Source of the DNA: Modicisalibacter radicis
GTDB lineage: Bacteria; Pseudomonadota; Gammaproteobacteria; Pseudomonadales; Halomonadaceae
Assembly: GCF_900961225.1 (NCBI RefSeq)
Contig: NZ_CAAHFN010000049.1
Span: 1 to 64,000, forward strand
Length of the DNA stretch: 64,000 nt
Reading direction: 5' to 3'
Shown here: piece after piece, positions 28,027 to 37,528 of the stretch
Numbering within the stretch: position 1 is the first letter of the stretch
Layout of the letters: each line of letters starts with the position of its first letter
Notes under the pieces: model-generated
What the model saw: the letters and a program-made list of their open reading frames with translations, nothing else
Databases searched by the model: none
Told to the model about the DNA's origin: nothing
Program-made: the position numbers and the translations under genes

Positions 28027-29277
28027 ATGGCCAAAACGTCCCTGGACAAGAGCAAGATCAAGATCCTGCTGCTTGAGGGCATTCACCAGTCGGCGGTGGA
28101 TAACTTCCTGAACGCCGGTTACACCAATATCGAGCATCTGCAGACATCGCTGGATGAAGAGACGCTGATCGACAAGATCCGCGACGTTCACTTCATCGGC
28201 ATCCGCTCGCGCACCCAGCTCAACGAGCGGGTATTCGCCGCCGCCGAGAAACTCACCGCGGTGGGCTGCTTCTGCATCGGCACCAACCAGGTGGATCTCG
28301 ATGCCGCCCTGGCACGCGGGATTCCGGTGTTCAACGCGCCCTACTCCAACACGCGCTCGGTGGCGGAGCTGGTGCTGGCCGAATCGATCATGCTGCTGCG
28401 CGGGATTCCCGAGAAGAGCGCCCGGGCGCATCAGGGCGGCTGGCTGAAGTCGGCCAGGAATTCCCACGAGGCGCGCGGCAAGACGCTGGGTATCGTCGGC
28501 TACGGCAACATCGGCGCCCAGCTGTCGGTACTCGCCGAGTCGGTGGGCCTCGACGTGATCTTCTACGACACCATCACCAAGCTGGGCATGGGCAACGCCC
28601 GCCAGGTCGGCAGCCTGCAGGAACTGCTGGCGCGCGCCGACGTGGTCAGCCTGCACGTCCCCGACGTGCCGTCGACGCGCTGGATGATCGGCAAGGAGCA
28701 GCTGGCGCTGATGAAGCAGGGCGGCATCCTGATCAACGCCTCGCGCGGCAGCGTGGTGGTGATCGAGGAGCTCGCCGAGGCGCTCAGGAGCGGCCGTCTG
28801 CTGGGCGCGGCGATCGACGTCTTCCCGGTCGAGCCCAAGGGCAACGCCGAGGAGTTCGTCTCGCCGCTGCGCGGGCTCGAGAACGTGATCCTCACCCCGC
28901 ACATCGGCGGCTCGACCCTCGAGGCCCAGGAGAACATCGGCATCGAGGTCGCCGAGAAGCTGATCACCTACTCCGACAACGGCACCACCATCACCTCGGT
29001 CAACTTTCCCGAGGTGGCGCTGCCGGCCCATCCGGACAAGCATCGTCTGCTGCACATCCACGAGAACGTGCCCGGGGTGCTCTCCGAGATCAACCGTGTG
29101 TTGTCGGAAAACGGCATCAATATCGCCGGTCAGTTCCTGCAGACCAACCCCCAGGTCGGTTACGTGGTGGTCGATGTCGACAAGGCCTACGGCGCCCAGG
29201 CGCTGGAGGCGATCAAGCAGGTCGACCACACCCTGCGTACCCGCGCGCTCTATTCGGAAACCAACTTCGAAGAGTAA
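28027..29277 (+). CDS. serA: D-3-phosphoglycerate dehydrogenase
   Basis: This 416-residue enzyme oxidises 3-phosphoglycerate to 3-phosphohydroxypyruvate with NAD, the first step of serine synthesis. The NAD motif GIVGYGNIGAQ, catalytic Arg (NASRGSVV), and catalytic His in TPHIGGSTLEAQENIG are present. The C-terminal 75 residues are an ACT domain (HENVPGVLSEINRVL), so feedback inhibition by serine is expected as in the E. coli type. Start at ATG 28027 with AAGGG upstream; longer in-frame readings enter promoter sequence. Confidence 0.96.
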   Translation: MAKTSLDKSKIKILLLEGIHQSAVDNFLNAGYTNIEHLQTSLDEETLIDKIRDVHFIGIRSRTQLNERVFAAAEKLTAVGCFCIGTNQVDLDAALARGIPVFNAPYSNTRSVAELVLAESIMLLRGIPEKSARAHQGGWLKSARNSHEARGKTLGIVGYGNIGAQLSVLAESVGLDVIFYDTITKLGMGNARQVGSLQELLARADVVSLHVPDVPSTRWMIGKEQLALMKQGGILINASRGSVVVIEELAEALRSGRLLGAAIDVFPVEPKGNAEEFVSPLRGLENVILTPHIGGSTLEAQENIGIEVAEKLITYSDNGTTITSVNFPEVALPAHPDKHRLLHIHENVPGVLSEINRVLSENGINIAGQFLQTNPQVGYVVVDVDKAYGAQALEAIKQVDHTLRTRALYSETNFEE

Positions 29278-29302
29278 GCGCCACACGACCGTGACGCCCC
29301 CA

Positions 29303-29329
29303 CCCCGGCATGCAGCATGCCGGGGTTTT
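29303..29329 (+). terminator. intrinsic terminator of serA
   Basis: The arms CCCCGGCATGC and GCATGCCGGGG (11 bases each, single-base centre, so a realistic loop of about five) are followed directly by TTTTG. It lies 25 bases past the serA stop and faces the convergent receptor gene. Confidence 0.85.
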
Positions 29330-29391
29330 GTTGATGCCCGCCTGACGCGCACGGCAGTGTCGCCGGCCGAGCCGAACCCGGAGCCAGCCGC

Positions 29392-31446
29392 TCAGAACTC
29401 CACGCCCAGGCCGGCGTAAAAGGTGCGGCCGGGGGCCGGCTCGAAATAGCGATCGTTATTGGCATTGATCCGCACGTTGGCGAAGTGCTCCTCGTCGAGC
29501 AGGTTGCGCACCCCGAAATAGCCCTTAAGCAACGTATCGCCGCCCAGTTGCCAGCCATCGCCGGCGCGCAGGTTGACCAGCCAGAAGCTATCGACGTCGA
29601 CGTCATTGGCGTTGTCGGCAACCATGTCGCCGATATATTGCGTCTCGAGGGTGGCGAAGCGCTCGCCAAGACCTTGCCAGCCCAGTTGATTGACCCACAC
29701 CCGTTCGGGCAGCCCGGGCAGGCGATTGCCGGCATGGTCGCCGTCGTCGGACTCGAAGCTGTCGAACTCGTAGCGCGCCAGGGTCAGTGCGCTGTCGATG
29801 CGCCAGTTGGGGGTGAACTGCCAGCCCAGCGCCAGCTCGAGGCCATCGCGGGAGGAGTCGCCGGCATTCTCGTAGAAGGTGCGCCCGGACTCGCCCTCGT
29901 AGGGCACCAGCTCATCACGCACCTCGACCGAGAACAGCGCCACGTCGTAGTCGATGCCGCTGTCGAAGTTGCCGCGCAGGCCAAGCTCGCGATTCCAGGC
30001 TTTCTGCGGCTCGATGTCGGGATTGAACCCCCCTCCACCGTTAGGATTGGCGAATTCGGAGAACGTCGGGGTCTCGTAGGCAGTGCCCGTGTTCAGATAG
30101 ATCTGATGAGTGGGTCGGTAACGATAGCTGAGCCCCGCCGAACCGCTCCATTCATTGAAGGTACGCTCGCCGGAATTGTCGCCGTCGGTGCCGTAGTCGT
30201 CGTCGATATCCAGCGCGACGCGATCGAAGCGCGCGCCCAGCGATAGCGTGAGCTTGTCGGTCATGTCCAGATCACCCTCGGCGAAAGCACCCAGCGCGGT
30301 CGCGGTCTGGGTCTCGTCGGCGACCTCGCCGGTGACCGTGCCGTCGAACTCGACGTTGCGCCGCCAGCGATCGTCCTCCTGGCGGGCCGCATCGACACCG
30401 ACCACATAGCGCAGCGGCAGCTCGCCGACCGTCAGATCCTGATGATATTCGGCACTACCACCGAAGTAGTCACGCTGGTAACCGATCAGACTGTCGCCGG
30501 GATAGGGCAATTGCTGCTCGAAGTCGCGCCAGCTGTAGAAGCCCTTCAGATAGAGCTCGCCGGGGCCGGCGGACAGGTCTTCATACTGCAACCCCAGCAC
30601 CTGCTGGTCGACGCTCTGGCCAGTGTCGTATTCCTCGGTAAAGGCGCCGGCCTGATCGCGATCTTCCTCGACCTGCTCGCGAGTCAGCCCGCCCGGGTCC
30701 TCGGAGCGGGGGTTGTCGAGCAGATTGACGATGGCGGTGATGGCGCGGTCGTTGCCCAGCTCACGGCGCAGCTTGGCGTTGAGCAGATACTTCTCGACCT
30801 CGCTGTGGTCGCGATAGCCGTCGCTATTCAGTGCCGAGAAACTGACATGATGCGACCAGGGGCCATTCTCGCCGCCGTTGCTCGCCGAGAGCTTGCGGTA
30901 ATCGTCACTACCGCCCTCCACGCGGACCTCGCTGCCGGCCGATTCGCCACGCCCGTCGGCGGTGGTCACGTCGATCACCCCGCCGGCGGCATTGCCGTAG
31001 AGCACCGACGACGGACCGCGGATGACCTCGATGCGCCGGGCGCTGTCCAGGTCGATGGCGTCGGTCTGGGCCTGGCCGTCGGGCAGCGTGTAGGGAATAC
31101 CATCGACCATGACGGTAATGCCGCGCACGCCGAATGGAGCCCGGGCGCCGAAGCCGCGAATCGAGATGCGCTGGCCCTGGGCGAAGTTGTTGCGGTTCTG
31201 CAGATAGACGCCCGGCACGGTCACCAGCGACTCGTCGAGGCGCACCCGCTGCTGGCCTCGCTGGATCTCCTCGCGCTCGACCACCGACACCGCGGCGGGG
31301 GTGGCGTAGAGTTCGCGGTCGAGCCGCGGGGCGGTGACTTCGATGACCGGGGTCGCGTCGGCTTGCTGGGCGGCGGCCGTGGGCACCAGCAGCACTGGCA
31401 GGCCGAGCCCCAGCAAGGGCGCGAGGGGAAGGTAGCGATGGACCAT
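29392..31446 (-). CDS. TonB-dependent outer-membrane receptor
   Basis: This 684-residue outer-membrane protein has a signal peptide ending in AAAQQADA, a TonB-box-like segment (PVIEVTAPR), a plug domain with RISIRGFGARAPFGVRGITVMVDGIP (typical of siderophore/FecA-like receptors) and IEVIRGPSSVLYGNAAGGVIDV, and a 22-strand barrel ending in the aromatic C-terminal motif FYAGLGVEF. A ferric siderophore is the likeliest ligand, but no synthesis genes, sigma/anti-sigma pair or clear Fur box are adjacent. There is no N-terminal signalling domain. Confidence 0.9.
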   Translation of the reverse strand: MVHRYLPLAPLLGLGLPVLLVPTAAAQQADATPVIEVTAPRLDRELYATPAAVSVVEREEIQRGQQRVRLDESLVTVPGVYLQNRNNFAQGQRISIRGFGARAPFGVRGITVMVDGIPYTLPDGQAQTDAIDLDSARRIEVIRGPSSVLYGNAAGGVIDVTTADGRGESAGSEVRVEGGSDDYRKLSASNGGENGPWSHHVSFSALNSDGYRDHSEVEKYLLNAKLRRELGNDRAITAIVNLLDNPRSEDPGGLTREQVEEDRDQAGAFTEEYDTGQSVDQQVLGLQYEDLSAGPGELYLKGFYSWRDFEQQLPYPGDSLIGYQRDYFGGSAEYHQDLTVGELPLRYVVGVDAARQEDDRWRRNVEFDGTVTGEVADETQTATALGAFAEGDLDMTDKLTLSLGARFDRVALDIDDDYGTDGDNSGERTFNEWSGSAGLSYRYRPTHQIYLNTGTAYETPTFSEFANPNGGGGFNPDIEPQKAWNRELGLRGNFDSGIDYDVALFSVEVRDELVPYEGESGRTFYENAGDSSRDGLELALGWQFTPNWRIDSALTLARYEFDSFESDDGDHAGNRLPGLPERVWVNQLGWQGLGERFATLETQYIGDMVADNANDVDVDSFWLVNLRAGDGWQLGGDTLLKGYFGVRNLLDEEHFANVRINANNDRYFEPAPGRTFYAGLGVEF

Positions 31447-31487
31447 GTCGGTTCCCTGTGACGTGTGGCGATGGCGTAAGACGACGG

Positions 31488-31515
31488 CGCCCGGGCGATC
31501 GTTGTCACCCGGGCG
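31488..31515 (-). terminator. hairpin between D-amino-acid lyase and receptor genes
   Basis: CGCCCGGG (31488-31495) and CCCGGGCG (31508-31515) form a perfect 8-bp stem with a 12-base loop, downstream of the minus-strand stop at 31599 and upstream of the receptor start. No T-run follows. Confidence 0.45.
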
Positions 31516-31598
31516 GCGTCATTCTATCAGCCTAGCACTCACGGCGCGGCGAACCGGGCCGACCCATGGCCTCGCCATCGCCTCTTTCGACGGCGCCA

Positions 31599-32828
31599 CT
31601 AGAAATACGTCGCCAGGGTCTCGCGCACCGTCAGGGTCTCGTCAACCAGGCACAGCCGGCGCCACTTGTCGAAGGTCAAGCAGGGGTGCGAGGCGCCGAA
31701 GGCGACGATGTCGCCGACCGCGACATCCTCGGCATCGCTGGGCAGTTCGATGAAGGCATGCTGGTCCATCAGCCTGGACAGCCGCCAGCCCGCGACGGCG
31801 AGCGGCTGATCGGCACGGCCGCCCTCGCGGTAGCGGCGCAGCGGCTCGGGTAGCTGATCGTAGCCGATGTCGCGCTTGCCCAGGGCGACGATCGCCAGTC
31901 CCGGCTCGGGCAGCGACTGCACCTGGGCGAACACCTCGAGCGCCGGCTCGAGCCCCTCGTGAAGGTCCGGGCGGCGCGCCAGCACGCCGCGCTGGGCCTC
32001 GCGGTAGAGGCCATGGTCGTGGACCACGTAACAGCCCGGACGCAGCACCGGCGTGAAGCGCTCGCGCAGTTCGGCGGCGTCGAAGGCCTCGGCGATCAGG
32101 TCGTACCAGGCCGAGCCCGAGGCGGTGACGAGCGGCTCGCCGACACCGATCAAGCCGTCGTGGTCGAGACGCTGTGCGCATTCGATCAGCCGCGCAGCAT
32201 AGTCGCGGATCGCCGCCACCGGGTCGGCGCCGTGCGCCGCGTCAGCAACGACGCCCTCGTAGCCCTCCATGCCGGCCAGTTGCAGTGCCGGTTCGGCGTC
32301 GACCACGTGCGCCAGCTCGATCACCTGCTCGACTGTGCGACAGCCGGTGCGCCCGCCGGGCACGCCCAGTTCGATCAACACGTTGAGCGCCAACCCCCGC
32401 GCGGCGAAGAACCGCCCCAGCGCGCGGGCGTTGGCCTCGCCGTCGACCACGCAGTAGAACTCGGCGCCGGCCTCGACCAGCCCGGCGACGATCGCCATGT
32501 TCGCCTCGCCGACCAGCTGGTTGGCGAGCAACAGGCGGCGCACGCCGTGCATGTAGGCCGCGCGGCACTGCGGGGCGGTGGCCAGGGTGATGCCCCAGGC
32601 GCCGGCCTCGAGCTGACGCCTGAACAGCGCCGGGGTCATGGTGGTCTTGCCGTGCGGCGCGAGATGTGCGCCGTGAGCCTCGGCGAAGCGCTGCATCCAC
32701 ACCAGGTTGTGCGCCAGCGGCGCCTCGAAGATCGCCGCTGCCGGCAGGCCGACCCCACCCAGCAGCGAGCGCCCCGTTTCGGGCGTGCCCTTGTTGCCCG
32801 CTGCCTTGCGCTTGGCCGATTCGCTCAT
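31599..32828 (-). CDS. PLP-dependent D-threonine aldolase / D-serine-type dehydratase family enzyme
   Basis: This 409-residue protein combines an alanine-racemase-like PLP barrel (APHGKTTMTPALFRRQ carries the Schiff-base Lys) with a C-terminal beta domain of the D-serine dehydratase (DSD1) type. That domain ends in FGASHPCLTFDKW, where His and Cys are the usual zinc ligands. The family cleaves or deaminates D-hydroxy amino acids (D-Thr, D-Ser, D-threo-3-hydroxyaspartate); related genes are often named amino acid deaminase. It is divergent from the regulator and D-aminoacylase genes, which supports D-amino-acid catabolism. GGAGGAAGG precedes the start. Confidence 0.88.
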   Translation of the reverse strand: MSESAKRKAAGNKGTPETGRSLLGGVGLPAAAIFEAPLAHNLVWMQRFAEAHGAHLAPHGKTTMTPALFRRQLEAGAWGITLATAPQCRAAYMHGVRRLLLANQLVGEANMAIVAGLVEAGAEFYCVVDGEANARALGRFFAARGLALNVLIELGVPGGRTGCRTVEQVIELAHVVDAEPALQLAGMEGYEGVVADAAHGADPVAAIRDYAARLIECAQRLDHDGLIGVGEPLVTASGSAWYDLIAEAFDAAELRERFTPVLRPGCYVVHDHGLYREAQRGVLARRPDLHEGLEPALEVFAQVQSLPEPGLAIVALGKRDIGYDQLPEPLRRYREGGRADQPLAVAGWRLSRLMDQHAFIELPSDAEDVAVGDIVAFGASHPCLTFDKWRRLCLVDETLTVRETLATYF

Positions 32829-32893
32829 CGCTGCCTTCCTCCCCGGGCCGGTCGCCCTGTTCGTTTCGATGCTGGCTGGCGATTTGTGTTAGT

Positions 32894-32971
32894 TATTTTC
32901 ACGCCTATTGATTTATTGTTAGAAAATACCATACTGCTCCCGATAAACAACTCTCGATACCCGTGATCGAG
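32894..32971. promoter_or_regulatory. divergent promoter/operator region of the D-amino-acid island
   Basis: Between the lyase start (32828) and the regulator start (33025) lies an AT-rich segment with a 7-bp inverted repeat TATTTTC (32894-32900) / GAAAATA (32922-32928), plus a second repeat CTCGAT (32953-32958) / ATCGAG (32966-32971). Either could be bound by the adjacent RpiR-family protein. Confidence 0.5.
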
Positions 32972-33024
32972 ACATGCCGCACGGCTCCCGGGCCCTTCGC
33001 CTTTACCCTGCCGAGGAGAATCCG

Positions 33025-33888
33025 GTGACTCAGGAGATCGACATTCTGTCACGCATCACCAGCGATTTCGCCGAGCTGCGCGACGCCGAGAAGAAGGTGG
33101 CCGAGCTGATCTTCGCCGACATCGATTTCGTCGCCGAGGCCAATATCAGCGCCATCGCCGCACGCGCCAAGGTCTCCGATGCCAGCGTGACCCGTTTTGC
33201 CCGCGCCGTGGGTTGCACCAACGTGCGCGATCTCAAGCTGCGCCTGACCCGGGCGCTGGCCGCCGGGCGCCGCTTCATCCAGGACGCCGGCGACGCCGAC
33301 GGCTCCAGCGCCGTCTACGACATCGCCACCCAGACCCTGGCGCTCAATCGCGAGCTGATGGAACAGGCCGATGTCGCCGGCGCCGTGGAGCTGCTCGACG
33401 GCGCCCGCCAGGTGCTGGTGTTCGGCGCCGGCGGCGGTTCGACGATGCTCGCCCAGGAGCTGCAGTTCCGGCTGGTGCGGCTGGGCTACGCGATCAGCGC
33501 CTACCCGCACTCGCTGCTGCCGCGGATGGTCGCCTCGACGCTGGAGCCCAGCGACGTGGTCGTCACGCTGTCGGTGAGCGGTTACACCCCGGAAATCGTC
33601 GAGTCGGCGCAGATCGCCCGTCAGTATGGCGCCCGGGTGGTGGCGATCACCGCCAACGGCTCGCCGCTGGCCGAGGCCGCCGACGTGGTGCTGCCGGTGG
33701 TGGCCCGCGAGACCGACTTCATCTATCACCCCTCGGCGTCGCGCTACGCCATGCTCGCCGCCATCGACGTGCTGGCGCTGGAACTGGCGCTGCGCCATCA
33801 GGACCGCTCGCGCACCAAGCTGCGCCGGCTCAAGATCACCCTCGACGCCCATCGCGGCGGCGACAACCGCCAACCGCTGGGAGACTGA
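33025..33888 (+). CDS. MurR/RpiR-family transcriptional regulator
   Basis: This 287-residue protein has an N-terminal RpiR helix-turn-helix domain (residues 1-75, with ISAIAARAKVSDASVTRFARAVGC) and a C-terminal SIS sugar-isomerase-like sensor domain (about 120-250, VLVFGAGGGSTMLAQE and TLSVSGYTPEIVESAQ). It probably responds to a D-amino acid or its N-acyl form. A GTG start at 33025 with GAGGAG upstream is preferred over the earlier in-frame start at 32974. Its stop is two bases before the D-aminoacylase ATG. Confidence 0.92.
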   Translation: MTQEIDILSRITSDFAELRDAEKKVAELIFADIDFVAEANISAIAARAKVSDASVTRFARAVGCTNVRDLKLRLTRALAAGRRFIQDAGDADGSSAVYDIATQTLALNRELMEQADVAGAVELLDGARQVLVFGAGGGSTMLAQELQFRLVRLGYAISAYPHSLLPRMVASTLEPSDVVVTLSVSGYTPEIVESAQIARQYGARVVAITANGSPLAEAADVVLPVVARETDFIYHPSASRYAMLAAIDVLALELALRHQDRSRTKLRRLKITLDAHRGGDNRQPLGD

Positions 33889-33890
33889 GC

Positions 33891-35375
33891 ATGCGCTACG
33901 ACACCCTGATCCGCGGCGCTTGGATCGTCGACGGCACCGGCGCCGAGCCGTTTCGCGCCGACCTGGCGGTGCGCGGCGAGCGCATCGTCGCCGTGGGCGC
34001 GCTCAGCGAAGCCACCGCCGACACCGTGATCGACGCCCACGGCCGCTACCTGGCGCCGGGCTTCATCGACGTGCATACCCACGACGATACCAACGTCATC
34101 CGCACCCCCGGGATGCTGCCCAAGCTCTCGCAGGGGGTGACCACGGTGGTGGTCGGCAACTGCGGGATCAGCGCCGCGCCGGTGACGCTCAGCGGTGACG
34201 TGCCCGACCCCATGAACCTGCTGGGTCGCGCCGAGGACTTCCGCTACCCCAGCTTCGAGGCCTACGCCGACGCGGTGGACGCCGCCGCGCCCGCGGTCAA
34301 CGTCGCCGCGCTGATCGGCCACACCAGCCTGCGCAGCCAGGCGATGGGCGACTTCGACCGGCCCGCCGACGAGGCCGAGATTCTGGCCATGCGCGATGCC
34401 CTGCGCAAGGCGCTGGCCGCCGGCGCGCTGGGCATGAGCTCGGGGCTGGCCTACCGCAACGCCTTTCACGCCCCCCAGGCCGAGATGCGAGCGCTGGTCG
34501 CCGAGGTCGGCGCGGCCGGCGGCGTGTATACCACCCACCTGCGCGACGAATTCGCCGGCCTGATCGATGCGATGGACGAGGCCTTCGACACCGCGCGCCA
34601 GGGCCAGGCGCCGCTGGTGATCTCGCACCTGAAGTGCGCCGGTGCCGGCAACTGGGGCGGCGCGCCACGCGCGCTCGGCAAGCTCGAGGACGCCGCGCGT
34701 CATCAGCGCGCGCACTGCGACTGCTATCCGTATACCGCCGGCTCGTCGACGCTGGATCTGGGTCAGGTCACCGACGAGATCGCGATCTTCATCACCTGGT
34801 CGGACCCGCACCCCGAGCAGGCCCAGCGCGCGCTCGCCGAGATCGCCGCCGACTGGGGCGTATCGCTGATCGACGCCGCGCGCCGCCTGCAACCGGCCGG
34901 CGCGGTTTACCACAACATGAGCGAGGACGACATGCGCCGGGTGCTGGCCCACCCGCTGGCGATGATCGGTTCCGACGGGCTGCCCAACGACCCGCACCCG
35001 CATCCGCGGTTGTGGGGCGCCTTCCCGCGTGTGCTCGCCCACTACAGCCGCGATCTCGAGCTGATGCCGCTGGCCGAGGCGATCCGCAAGATGACCGGCC
35101 TGTCGGCCGCTCAGTTCGGCCTCACCGACCGCGGCGTGATCCGCGAGGGCGGCTACGCCGACCTGACGCTGTTCGATCTCGACACTCTCGAGGACGTCGC
35201 CGACTACGCCCGGCCGATCGCCGCCGCCCGCGGCATCGAGCTGGTGATGGTCAACGGCACGATCGGCTACCGCGCCGGCGCGGCCACCGGCGAGCGCGGC
35301 GGCCGCCTGCTGCGTCGCAGCGAGCGCCTGTCTCCACAACCCACTAGTTCATTCACAACGGAGGAAACCCCATGA
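33891..35375 (+). CDS. N-acyl-D-amino-acid deacylase (D-aminoacylase)
   Basis: This 494-residue amidohydrolase removes the acyl group from N-acyl-D-amino acids. It shows the metal motif FIDVHTHDD, the bridging Cys of VVGNCGISAAP, GHTSLR, ISHLKCAG, and the catalytic Asp of MIGSDGLPNDPHPHPR, all placed as in the Alcaligenes enzyme. The ATG follows two bases after the regulator stop and the TGA overlaps the ridA start (ATGA), so the three genes are tightly coupled. Confidence 0.95.
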   Translation: MRYDTLIRGAWIVDGTGAEPFRADLAVRGERIVAVGALSEATADTVIDAHGRYLAPGFIDVHTHDDTNVIRTPGMLPKLSQGVTTVVVGNCGISAAPVTLSGDVPDPMNLLGRAEDFRYPSFEAYADAVDAAAPAVNVAALIGHTSLRSQAMGDFDRPADEAEILAMRDALRKALAAGALGMSSGLAYRNAFHAPQAEMRALVAEVGAAGGVYTTHLRDEFAGLIDAMDEAFDTARQGQAPLVISHLKCAGAGNWGGAPRALGKLEDAARHQRAHCDCYPYTAGSSTLDLGQVTDEIAIFITWSDPHPEQAQRALAEIAADWGVSLIDAARRLQPAGAVYHNMSEDDMRRVLAHPLAMIGSDGLPNDPHPHPRLWGAFPRVLAHYSRDLELMPLAEAIRKMTGLSAAQFGLTDRGVIREGGYADLTLFDLDTLEDVADYARPIAAARGIELVMVNGTIGYRAGAATGERGGRLLRRSERLSPQPTSSFTTEETP

Positions 35376-35755
35376 CCATCCAGCGTTACGGCGTCGAGGG
35401 CGGCGTCGGCACCGGCGGCCAGAAGCTGCCGTTCGCGCGCGCCACCGAGGCCGCCGGTTGGCTGTTCGTCTCGGGCCAGACACCGATGACCGCCGGCGAG
35501 GTCGTCGAGGGCGGTATCGTCGAACAGACCCGACTGGCCTTCGACAACTGCCTGGCGATCATGCGCGAGGCCGGCTACGGCGTCGAAGACGTCGTCCACG
35601 TCACCGCGGTGCTGACCGATGCGCGCTACTTCTCGTCGTTCAACAAGGTTTTCGCCGAGGTGTTCGGCGAGCACCCGCCGGCGCGCATCTGCAGCGTTCA
35701 GGACCTGGTGGTCGACTGCAAGGTGGAGGTCGACGTCAAGTGCTACCGCGCCTGA
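35372..35755 (+). CDS. RidA-family (YjgF/YER057c/UK114) protein
   Basis: This 127-residue protein is of the Rid family, which hydrolyses reactive enamine/imine intermediates released by PLP enzymes. The conserved Arg appears in HPPARICSVQDL, equivalent to Arg105 of RidA, and the motif FVSGQTPMTAGEVVEGGI is typical. Its overlap with the D-aminoacylase gene and proximity to a PLP-dependent dehydratase fit a role in removing 2-aminoacrylate-like products of D-amino-acid breakdown. Confidence 0.9.
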   Translation: MTIQRYGVEGGVGTGGQKLPFARATEAAGWLFVSGQTPMTAGEVVEGGIVEQTRLAFDNCLAIMREAGYGVEDVVHVTAVLTDARYFSSFNKVFAEVFGEHPPARICSVQDLVVDCKVEVDVKCYRA

Positions 35756-35771
35756 GCGCGACCGACGCGTG

Positions 35772-35797
35772 GGCCCGCGGGCGGCAACCCGCGGGCC
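35772..35797 (+). terminator. strong hairpin between ridA and the symporter gene
   Basis: GGCCCGCGGG and CCCGCGGGCC form a perfect 10-bp stem around CGGCAA, 16 bases past ridA. No T-run follows. It may be a partial terminator or an mRNA-stabilising hairpin that sets the expression ratio of enzymes to transporter. Confidence 0.55.
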
Positions 35798-35955
35798 GCG
35801 AAACGGCAACAATGGACGGGCAACAAAAAGGCGCCGAGGCCCGGCAAGGCCCCGACGCCACACACTGCAGCGATAACCACGTTTACAACCTACAACGTTT
35901 TCTACCACTGCCTCGGTCGCGGCAACGACCGAGCCAACAAGTATAAGAGGCATGT

Positions 35956-37452
35956 ATGAACAGTCATATCTTCCTCGGCACCTTCTTCGCCTATATCGTG
36001 GCGATGATCGGCTTCGGCTGGTGGGTGTCGCGCAACAGTCGTGGCAGCGGCGACGACTTCCTGCTCGGCGGGCGCAGCGTGCCGCTGTTTCTCACCGTGG
36101 GCACCACCGTGGCGACCATGGTCGGTACCGGCTCGAGCATGGGCGCGGTGGGCTTCGGCTACTCCAACGGCTGGGCCGGCGCGCTCTACGGCATCGGTGG
36201 CGCCGTCGGCGTGCTGGCGCTGGCGGTGTGCTTCGCCCCGGTGCGCAAGTTCCGCTTCATGACCATGAGCGAGGAGCTCTCCTACTATGTCGGCGCCAAT
36301 CGGCTGGTACGCAACGTCGTCGCGCTGCTGATCTACATCGCCTGCATCGGCTGGCTGGGCGCGCACATCCTCGGTGGCGGGCTGTACCTGGCCTGGGTGG
36401 CCGACATCGACCCCACCCTGGCCAAGCTGGCCGTGGCGCTGGGCTTCGGCGTCTACTGTGTGATCGGCGGCTACATGGCGGTAGTGTGGACCGACACCAT
36501 CCAGGCCATCGTGCTGTTCGTCGGCTTCTTCCTGATGGCCGGGCTGGCACTGATCGAGGTGGGCGGTTTCGACGGCCTCACCGCCGGCATGGACGCCGCC
36601 TCGACGAGCTTCCTGGGCATCGACAAGATCGGCGGGCTGCCGGCGCTGTCGCTGGCCACGGTGATCGCCGTCGGGGTACTGGCCACGCCGTCGTTCCGCC
36701 AGCGCATCTACTCCGGCAGGTCGGTGGGCTCGGTGCGCCGCTCGTTCTTCATCACCGGCGCGCTCTACCTGGCCTTCTCGATCGTTCCGGCGATCATCGG
36801 CATGGCCACCCACGTGCTCAATCCCGACCTCGACAACAGCAACTTCGCCTTCCCGTTCCTGGCCACCGAGGTGCTGCCGCTGGGTCTGGGCCTGCTGCTG
36901 CTGGTCGCGGGGCTGTCGGCGACCATGTCGAGCGCCAGCTCGGACGCCATCGCCGGGGTCTCGACGCTGATGCGCGACATCTACGTGCTGTTCACCGGGC
37001 GCACGCCCGCCGCGCGCCACGTGGTGCTCTACTCGCGACTGGCGCTGGTCGCCACCATCGGGCTGGCGCTGGCCTTCGCGCTGACCTCGGACAACGTCAT
37101 CAGCTATATCACCAAGATGATCTCGACGGTGCTCGCCGGGATGTTCGTGTGCGGCATGCTGGGCCGCTTCTGGCCGCGCTACAACTGGCAGGGCGCGATC
37201 GCCACGCTGATTTTCGCCTCGGCGACCTCGCTGGCGGTAATCGCCAACGCCGGGTGGAGCGCCTTCTGGGGCAACCCCAGTATTCCGGCGGTCATCGTGG
37301 CGACTCTCGGCGGGGTAGCCGTCAGTCTGGCCACGCCGGCCTCGCGGATCAGCGAAGCCGAGGCACTGGCCAAGCTCGATCAGGAGCGCGAACGCATGGA
37401 GCGCGCCCCCGAGGCCACGCTGACCCAGCCGAGCGCGCCGCCGGCCGGCTGA
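35956..37452 (+). CDS. sodium:solute symporter (SSS) family transporter
   Basis: This 498-residue protein has about 13 membrane helices and SSS family features (GRSVPLFLTVGTTVATMVGTGSSMGA, SASSDAIAGVSTLMRDIY). Position behind ridA suggests uptake of D-amino acids or N-acyl-D-amino acids with Na+, which suits a halophile; this is inferred from context. AGAGG precedes the ATG at 35956. The C-terminal 35 residues are polar and cytoplasmic. Confidence 0.9.
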   Translation: MNSHIFLGTFFAYIVAMIGFGWWVSRNSRGSGDDFLLGGRSVPLFLTVGTTVATMVGTGSSMGAVGFGYSNGWAGALYGIGGAVGVLALAVCFAPVRKFRFMTMSEELSYYVGANRLVRNVVALLIYIACIGWLGAHILGGGLYLAWVADIDPTLAKLAVALGFGVYCVIGGYMAVVWTDTIQAIVLFVGFFLMAGLALIEVGGFDGLTAGMDAASTSFLGIDKIGGLPALSLATVIAVGVLATPSFRQRIYSGRSVGSVRRSFFITGALYLAFSIVPAIIGMATHVLNPDLDNSNFAFPFLATEVLPLGLGLLLLVAGLSATMSSASSDAIAGVSTLMRDIYVLFTGRTPAARHVVLYSRLALVATIGLALAFALTSDNVISYITKMISTVLAGMFVCGMLGRFWPRYNWQGAIATLIFASATSLAVIANAGWSAFWGNPSIPAVIVATLGGVAVSLATPASRISEAEALAKLDQERERMERAPEATLTQPSAPPAG

Positions 37453-37480
37453 CCGACAAGCGATTCATTCACTCGACGAT

Positions 37481-37504
37481 GGCCCCGGTATCCGTACCGG
37501 GGCC
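37481..37504. terminator. terminator of the D-amino-acid operon
   Basis: GGCCCCGGTA / TACCGGGGCC form a perfect 10-bp stem with loop TCCG between convergent genes. A T-run is absent. Confidence 0.65.
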
Positions 37505-37528
37505 GTCTCGACGGTGGTCACGAACACC

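Noticed and set aside
31447..31598. Fur box or cobalamin riboswitch upstream of the TonB-dependent receptor
   Set aside because: No GATAAT-type palindrome or B12-box motif is visible; only a GC-rich hairpin is present.
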